The translations under genes were made by a program, and so were the position numbers. A stretch of 9,104 bases of DNA from Methanosarcina sp. (GTDB lineage Archaea > Halobacteriota > Methanosarcinia > Methanosarcinales > Methanosarcinaceae), in assembly GCA_017883485.1 (NCBI GenBank), contig JADGNM010000082.1, positions 1-9,104 of the forward strand, given 5' to 3'. How positions within the stretch are numbered: position 1 is the stretch's first letter; the number at the start of each line of letters is the position of its first letter. Below the pieces are notes generated by a model, which saw nothing but the letters and a program-made list of their open reading frames with translations, had not been told where the DNA came from and did not search any database. Shown here one piece after another: positions 5,082-9,104 of this stretch.

Positions 5082-8003
5082 ATGGAAGTTACTATAAGTG
5101 TCTACGGCATGACCTGTGGTCATTGCCAGAAAAGAGTAGCTGATGCTATTTCTTCGCTTGAGGGGGTGGGGTCAGTTGAGGTAGATCTGGAAGCCGAACA
5201 TACCACTGTTAGTTTTAACTCCCAAAAAGTAAGCCTGGATAATATAAAAGACGCTATCCGAAAGGCTGGGTACTCGACCGAAATCGAAGAAAAAACTGAA
5301 GAGGAAGCAAAAGAGGTTCAGGCAAATGCCGAGAGAGAAACTTCCGTTATTTCAAAAGCAGAAGGCGCAACTTCAGGAACTGCTGAAACTTCAAGAGCTG
5401 CTGAATCTTCAAGAACCGCTGATATTTTATTAAATGAGCCGGAAGAAAATTCTCAAGCCTGCCCCCTGATTACGCAAGAATGCATGCTTGCAGAAAAAGA
5501 AGCTCCCCGCATTTCAGACCAAAAAACAGGCCTAAAAGAAATTACCCTCGGAGTTTCCGGCATGACCTGTTCGGCCTGTGCCCTGAATATCGAGAAAGTA
5601 TTGAAGAAAAAGGAAGGAGTGGACTCTGTAACTGTCAATCTGGAGTTAGGAAGGGCAAAAGTTAGTTTTGAGCCTTCCCTTATCTCTCCCAGGGAAATTG
5701 AGGAAGCTATCGAGTCCATCGGGTATAAAGTAGAGAAGGATAAGGTAACTCTAAATCTTCAGGGCATGAGCTGTGCGGCCTGTGCTGCAAACATTGAGAA
5801 GGTTCTTAATAAGAAAGAGGGCATTATTTCAGCCTCGGTAAGTTTTCCGCTCGAAAAGGCATTTGTAGAATTTGATTCGTCCCGCATTTCCGTAAGGGAG
5901 ATAATTGCTGCGGTTCAGGGAATAGGGTACGGGGCATCGGTCAGGGCTGAAACTGTTGAGTACGAGGACAGGGAGCAAATGTCCCGGGATGCTGAGATCC
6001 GGAGGCAGAGAAATAATCTGATAATGGCTATTGTGCTGGGAATCCCAATCGGCCTTGGAAATATGAGCATGATGTTTCCTTTTCTCTCTTTTGTGCCTGC
6101 GTTCCTTTCCAACCCGATCGTTCTTTTTATACTGTCTACCCTTGTCCTTCTTTTCTCCGGAAGGCAGTTTTTTGTCGGGACTTTCAAGGGTTTCAAGTAT
6201 GGCGTAACTGACATGAACCTGCTGATTGCCGCAGGGACCGGATCAGCCTACCTTATCAGTGTGGCGGCAACTTTTCTTGATCTGGGCCCGGGATATAACA
6301 GCCTTTATTATGATACCGTAGCTTTTCTGATCATTTTCATTGTTCTTGGAAGGTACCTCGAAGCAAGGGCAAGAGGCCGGACGTCCGAAGCTATCCGGAA
6401 ACTGATGGGGCTCCGTCCAAAGACCTCCAGGATTCTTATTGACGGCGTGGAAAAGGAAGTTCCTGCAGAAGAAGTGGTAGTCGGTGACATTGTTGTTGTC
6501 CGGCCCGGAGAAAAGATCCCTGTTGATGGGATTGTAGTGGAAGGGAATTCGGCAGTAGACGAGTCCATGCTCACAGGAGAAAGCATCCCGGTGGAGAAAA
6601 ACCCTGGAGATACGGTTATCGGAGCTACCCTGAACAGGACAGGATCCTTCAGGTTCAGAGCGACAAAGGTTGGGGCTGATACTGCCCTTGCCCAGATAAT
6701 CAGGCTTGTGGAAACCGCCCAGACCACCAAGGCTCCCATCCAGAGGGTTGCAGACGTTTTTGCCGGCAATTTCATAGTAGCCGTGCACATTATTGCCCTT
6801 CTGGCTTTCTTCTTCTGGTTTTTCATAGGTTACTGGCGCTACGGTGTAGAAAATTCCGCTTCACTCGGAGGGATTAGTCCGTTTCTCTTTTCCCTGCTTA
6901 TCGCCATTACGGTCCTTGTAATCTCATGTCCGTGTGCGGTTGGGCTTGCAACCCCTGCAGCCATAATGGTTGGCACTGGAAAAGGCGCAGAGAACGGGAT
7001 CCTTATAAAAGGCGGGGAAGCTCTTGAAAGGGCGCATAAGCTTGACACTATCGTTTTTGACAAAACAGGCACTCTTACAGAAGGGACTCCCAGGCTTACG
7101 GATTTGTATGCAGCCCCTGGCCATGAAGAAAAAGAGGTCCTTTTTATTGCAGCAACAGCTGAAAGAGGGTCAGAGCACCCTCTAGGAGAAGCTATCGTAA
7201 AAGGGGCTGAGAAAAGGGAAATAAATCCTGGAAAAGCAGAAATGTTCCATTCCATTCCAGGGAAAGGAGTCGAAGCCTATTTTGAAGAAAAAAGAATTCT
7301 GCTTGGCACCCGCAAGCTTATGGAAGAAAATGGGATCTCCTTTAGGGAACTTGAAGCCAAAATGCAGACCTTCGAAGAAAACGGGAGAACTGCAATGCTT
7401 GTAGCTTCCGGAAATGAAATAATAGGCCTTGTTGCAGTTGCCGATACCCTGAAGGAAAACTCTAAAGAGGCGGTTGAAACCCTTAAAAAAATGGGCATTC
7501 AAGTAGTAATGATAACCGGGGACAATGCTGTTACAGCCGGTGCAATTGCAGATGAGGTAGGGATTCCCAGAGTGCTTGCCGAGGTGCTGCCCGAGGACAA
7601 GGCAAAAGAAATCAAGAAACTTCAAAAAGAAGGAAAACTTGTCGGAATGGTAGGTGACGGCATTAATGACGCTCCTGCCCTGATTCAATCCGATGTGGGA
7701 ATTGCTATGGGCGCAGGCACCGACGTCGCAATGGAATCCGCAAAAATCGTGCTTATCAAAAATGACCCTCGAGATGTGGTTGCAGCCCTTAAACTTAGTC
7801 GGCTTACAATCCGCAAGATTAAAGAGAATCTGACCTGGGCCTTTGGATATAATACGATAGGAATCCCTATTGCAGCAGGAATTCTTTATCCCTTCTTTCA
7901 CAAGATACTGATAACGCCTGAACTTGCTGCCGCCTTCATGGCACTCAGTTCAGTTTCGGTTACGACCAATTCCCTGCTAATGAAAAGAAGCAAAATTAAA
8001 TGA
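5082..8003 (+). CDS. copA: CopA, Cu(I)-exporting P1B-1 ATPase with three N-terminal HMA domains
   Basis: The 973-residue enzyme exports Cu(I) across the cell membrane using ATP. HMA domain 1 (GMTCGHC, 9-15) is followed by an acidic Ser/Thr linker (about 70-150) containing two extra Cys. HMA domains 2 (GMTCSAC, 160-166) and 3 (GMSCAAC, 228-234) come next. Helices begin near 310. The actuator TGES is at 498-501, the CPC site in helix 6 at 616-618, DKTGT with phosphorylated D660, HP at 699-700 and GDGIND at 858-863. Helix 7 has YN and helix 8 has MALSS, the Cu(I)-class ligands. All catalytic residues are intact. ATG 5082 is chosen because [12 protein letters not shown] starts a normal HMA strand and GGCGG lies upstream; TTG 5067 would add five residues. 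The usual family has one or two HMA domains, so three with a long linker is large. It follows the variant HMA gene closely. Confidence 0.96.
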   Translation: MEVTISVYGMTCGHCQKRVADAISSLEGVGSVEVDLEAEHTTVSFNSQKVSLDNIKDAIRKAGYSTEIEEKTEEEAKEVQANAERETSVISKAEGATSGTAETSRAAESSRTADILLNEPEENSQACPLITQECMLAEKEAPRISDQKTGLKEITLGVSGMTCSACALNIEKVLKKKEGVDSVTVNLELGRAKVSFEPSLISPREIEEAIESIGYKVEKDKVTLNLQGMSCAACAANIEKVLNKKEGIISASVSFPLEKAFVEFDSSRISVREIIAAVQGIGYGASVRAETVEYEDREQMSRDAEIRRQRNNLIMAIVLGIPIGLGNMSMMFPFLSFVPAFLSNPIVLFILSTLVLLFSGRQFFVGTFKGFKYGVTDMNLLIAAGTGSAYLISVAATFLDLGPGYNSLYYDTVAFLIIFIVLGRYLEARARGRTSEAIRKLMGLRPKTSRILIDGVEKEVPAEEVVVGDIVVVRPGEKIPVDGIVVEGNSAVDESMLTGESIPVEKNPGDTVIGATLNRTGSFRFRATKVGADTALAQIIRLVETAQTTKAPIQRVADVFAGNFIVAVHIIALLAFFFWFFIGYWRYGVENSASLGGISPFLFSLLIAITVLVISCPCAVGLATPAAIMVGTGKGAENGILIKGGEALERAHKLDTIVFDKTGTLTEGTPRLTDLYAAPGHEEKEVLFIAATAERGSEHPLGEAIVKGAEKREINPGKAEMFHSIPGKGVEAYFEEKRILLGTRKLMEENGISFRELEAKMQTFEENGRTAMLVASGNEIIGLVAVADTLKENSKEAVETLKKMGIQVVMITGDNAVTAGAIADEVGIPRVLAEVLPEDKAKEIKKLQKEGKLVGMVGDGINDAPALIQSDVGIAMGAGTDVAMESAKIVLIKNDPRDVVAALKLSRLTIRKIKENLTWAFGYNTIGIPIAAGILYPFFHKILITPELAAAFMALSSVSVTTNSLLMKRSKIK
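5370..5423 (+). repeat. Three imperfect 18-bp tandem repeats in the CopA linker
   Basis: Three consecutive 18-base units (5370-5387, 5388-5405, 5406-5423) encode [12 protein letters not shown] and SSRTAD. They lie in frame within the linker between the first and second HMA domains, residues 97-114 of CopA. The pattern indicates that the linker grew by in-frame duplication. Confidence 0.8.
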
Positions 8004-8034
8004 ATCTTGGAAGTAGATTATGGAAATAAGCTAG

Positions 8035-8166
8035 GGAAATAGATCAACAAGGTAAATAAGTAAGATAAATCAGTAAGTTCAGTAAGTAAATCAAATAGAA
8101 AAATCGGGTAGATAGATCAGGAAGATAAATCCCGTGGATAATCAGATAGATAAATCAGGAAGATAA
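8035..8166. repeat. Degenerate GATAAATCAG-type repeats after copA
   Basis: The spacer downstream of copA is purine- and A/T-rich with several related units. The 18-base segments at 8111-8128 and 8149-8166 agree at 17 positions (GATARATCAGGAAGATAA), and 8064-8077 holds GATAAATCAGTAAG. Short AAGTAA and AGATAAAT pieces fill the rest. It looks like an old tandem array formed by slippage; no stem structure or function is evident. Confidence 0.6.
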
Positions 8167-8196
8167 TTTTGAAATTCCCGTGTTATGGTGAATTCT

Positions 8197-8460
8197 ATGG
8201 TAAAATCCGAATCGAAGGATAACAGGCCCAGATTAGTACTTTTATCAAGTATTGCAACCTCAATAGTTCTTGTAATCCTTTTTCTTTTTGGGGCTATTTC
8301 AACCAATGCATTGAGGGGAGGATTTGCGTATACTCAGGTAGACATGGCTGCAGGCTCGATTTTTGTCTTTGTAATTTCAATGATAATTTCACTGTCTCTG
8401 TGGCCGAAGGTTATGGATTGGCTTGAAAAGAGAGGAGAAGGAGAAGTGGTTTCAAAGTGA
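8197..8460 (+). CDS. Small two-helix membrane protein of unknown function
   Basis: The 87-residue product has a charged N-terminus (KSESKDNRPR), a first membrane helix (about 11-31, rich in Leu, Val and Ile), a short loop with RGGFAYTQVD, a second helix (about 48-68), and a charged tail ending in WLEKRGEGEVVSK. It has no Cys or His and no metal motif. ATG 8197 is chosen because GGTGA (8187-8191) lies five bases before it; ATG 8185 would add four residues but has no binding site. I do not recognise the family. Its place behind copA, about 190 bases away without a clear terminator, allows but does not prove co-expression. Confidence 0.7.
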   Translation: MVKSESKDNRPRLVLLSSIATSIVLVILFLFGAISTNALRGGFAYTQVDMAAGSIFVFVISMIISLSLWPKVMDWLEKRGEGEVVSK

Positions 8461-8764
8461 TTTGTTCTTGAACCATTTTTATTTGGAAAGATCTTCCTCA
8501 AAATTAGATATCAGGCCAAAAATGTGTACAAATATATTCATACAGAAAGCAGTTAAACTTCTAATCTATTCTAAAATGGAGTTTCAAGTGCAATTAATTC
8601 GCCCATTAATTACAATTTAAACGAAAATATAAACCGCAGAAAGCGCGGAAAACGCGGAAGAAAGGAAATATGGGTAAAGTTATTTTCGCACTATCTCATT
8701 TTCACGGTTATGGAATTTATAGCGAATTAAATGCCAGTAAAATGAAAAATTAACTGTTGATTGC
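8461..8764. other. Spacer between the membrane protein and the GxxExxY remnant
   Basis: No gene is evident. T5 at 8476-8480 may end transcription of the preceding gene. A small perfect palindrome lies at 8592-8611 (AATTAAT and ATTAATT around TCGCCC). A CGCGGA-type repeat lies at 8633-8660. The remaining A/T-rich sequence to 8764 shows nothing I can name. Confidence 0.5.
8633..8660. repeat. CGCGGAAAA-type short repeat cluster near the GxxExxY remnant
   Basis: The run ACCGCAGAAAG CGCGGAAAA CGCGGAAG repeats a nine-to-eleven-base unit three times. As I recall, sequences of the form ACCGCAGATAAACGCGGATAAACGCGGA are frequent beside GxxExxY genes in many archaea and bacteria, and this copy lies about 100 bases from the 3' end of such a remnant. 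The association is from memory, not from a search. Confidence 0.5.
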
Positions 8765-9043
8765 TTACTGCCCCTCTCTCGTATCCTCTACACTCTCTAT
8801 ACGTGGTGTTTTACTTTTTGCAGTCATTTGCGAAACCATTCGCTCAATTTGTACTCTTGGATAGCTTCCAAAGTTTATAAGTAAGCCCAGTTCCAGATTA
8901 GTAGCTTTCAAATAATTCAAAAGCTGTGCTTTATGTTCAGGAGATATTTCTTTAACAGCTTTCAGCTCAATGATGATTTTATCGTAACAAATAAAGTCTG
9001 GTTTATAACTTGACTATGTCACATTACCAGGTGAAAACATCAT
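8765..9043 (-). pseudogene. GxxExxY-family protein, C-terminal remnant with an in-frame TAG
   Basis: On the minus strand, 82 codons (9013 down to 8768, TAA at 8765-8767) encode the conserved end of a GxxExxY protein, a family related to PD-(D/E)XK nuclease folds. [11 protein letters not shown] is followed by [11 protein letters not shown] with the E-x-K pair, then [23 protein letters not shown] and RVQIERMV. The N-terminal part that holds the GxxExxY motif is missing. Upstream in frame lie TAG at 9014-9016 and, after ten further codons, ATG-ATG at 9038-9043; a TAA at 9056-9058 closes the frame. So either a short protein starts at 9043 and reads through UAG, or this is a truncated gene, which I favour. 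The right junction may be where another element joined. The family's function is not established. Confidence 0.7.
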
Positions 9044-9104
9044 CACTAGACCATATTAAACCAAATATCTTGTTTGCTGCGAAATCGATGACAGCAAATT
9101 GAGT

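Noticed and set aside
6243..7901. Long minus-strand frames opposite copA
   Set aside because: They are shadows of the intact, highly conserved copA gene; their translations match no recognisable domain.
8035..8166. A CRISPR array
   Set aside because: The units are short, irregular and directly adjacent, without unique spacers of constant length.
8423..8620. A 65-codon frame overlapping the end of the small membrane protein gene
   Set aside because: It starts inside the preceding gene without a ribosome-binding site, and its composition is that of A/T-rich non-coding DNA.
9016..9102. A 28-codon + strand frame (MSHYQVKTSSLDH onward) that might be the start of a transposase
   Set aside because: The KT..LDH pattern reminds faintly of some insertion-sequence transposases, but the frame ends after 28 codons and the match is too weak to call.

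Overview
The window looks like a copper or soft-metal resistance island from a methanogenic archaeon, most likely Methanosarcina or a close relative. This rests on archaeal signals (A/T-rich TATA-like boxes and ribosome-binding sites of the GGAGGTGATC type), a moderate G+C content, a GxxExxY-family remnant of the kind common in these genomes, and the overall protein character. The genus is an inference; no rRNA or other marker gene is present. All recognisable genes except the last fragment lie on the + strand.

Layout. Positions 27-86 hold a TATA-like box, a perfect 13-bp palindrome and a ribosome-binding site. They precede a CopB-type P1B ATPase (87-2344) with a histidine-rich N-terminus. 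It lacks a normal start codon for that N-terminus and carries a one-base deletion at about 2040 that splits off its last 100 codons. Then come a decayed small SHOCT-type membrane protein gene (2639-2869), an intact methionine-rich membrane-anchored PepSY-like protein (3000-3707), and a second, better preserved SHOCT-type gene with one internal TAG (3796-4035). After about 430 bases without a recognised gene there is a CopZ-type metallochaperone (4467-4673), a second stand-alone HMA-domain protein with an unusual metal site (4810-5037), and a full-length CopA Cu(I) ATPase with three HMA domains (5082-8003). A short repeat-rich spacer leads to a small two-helix membrane protein (8197-8460). The right end carries a CGCGGA-type repeat and the remnant of a GxxExxY gene on the minus strand (8765-9043).

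Together the genes suggest cytosolic copper capture (CopZ and the variant HMA protein), export by two ATPases of different metal classes (CopA with CPC, CopB with CPH), and metal handling outside the membrane by the Met-rich protein.

The most unusual signal is that five reading frames (copB, both SHOCT genes and both stand-alone HMA genes) have ATA where ATG is expected, each just behind a plausible ribosome-binding site. The two SHOCT genes also carry TGA or TAG at known or likely tryptophan positions. All these differences can be explained as G-to-A changes, so either the island is partly decaying or it uses non-standard initiation.
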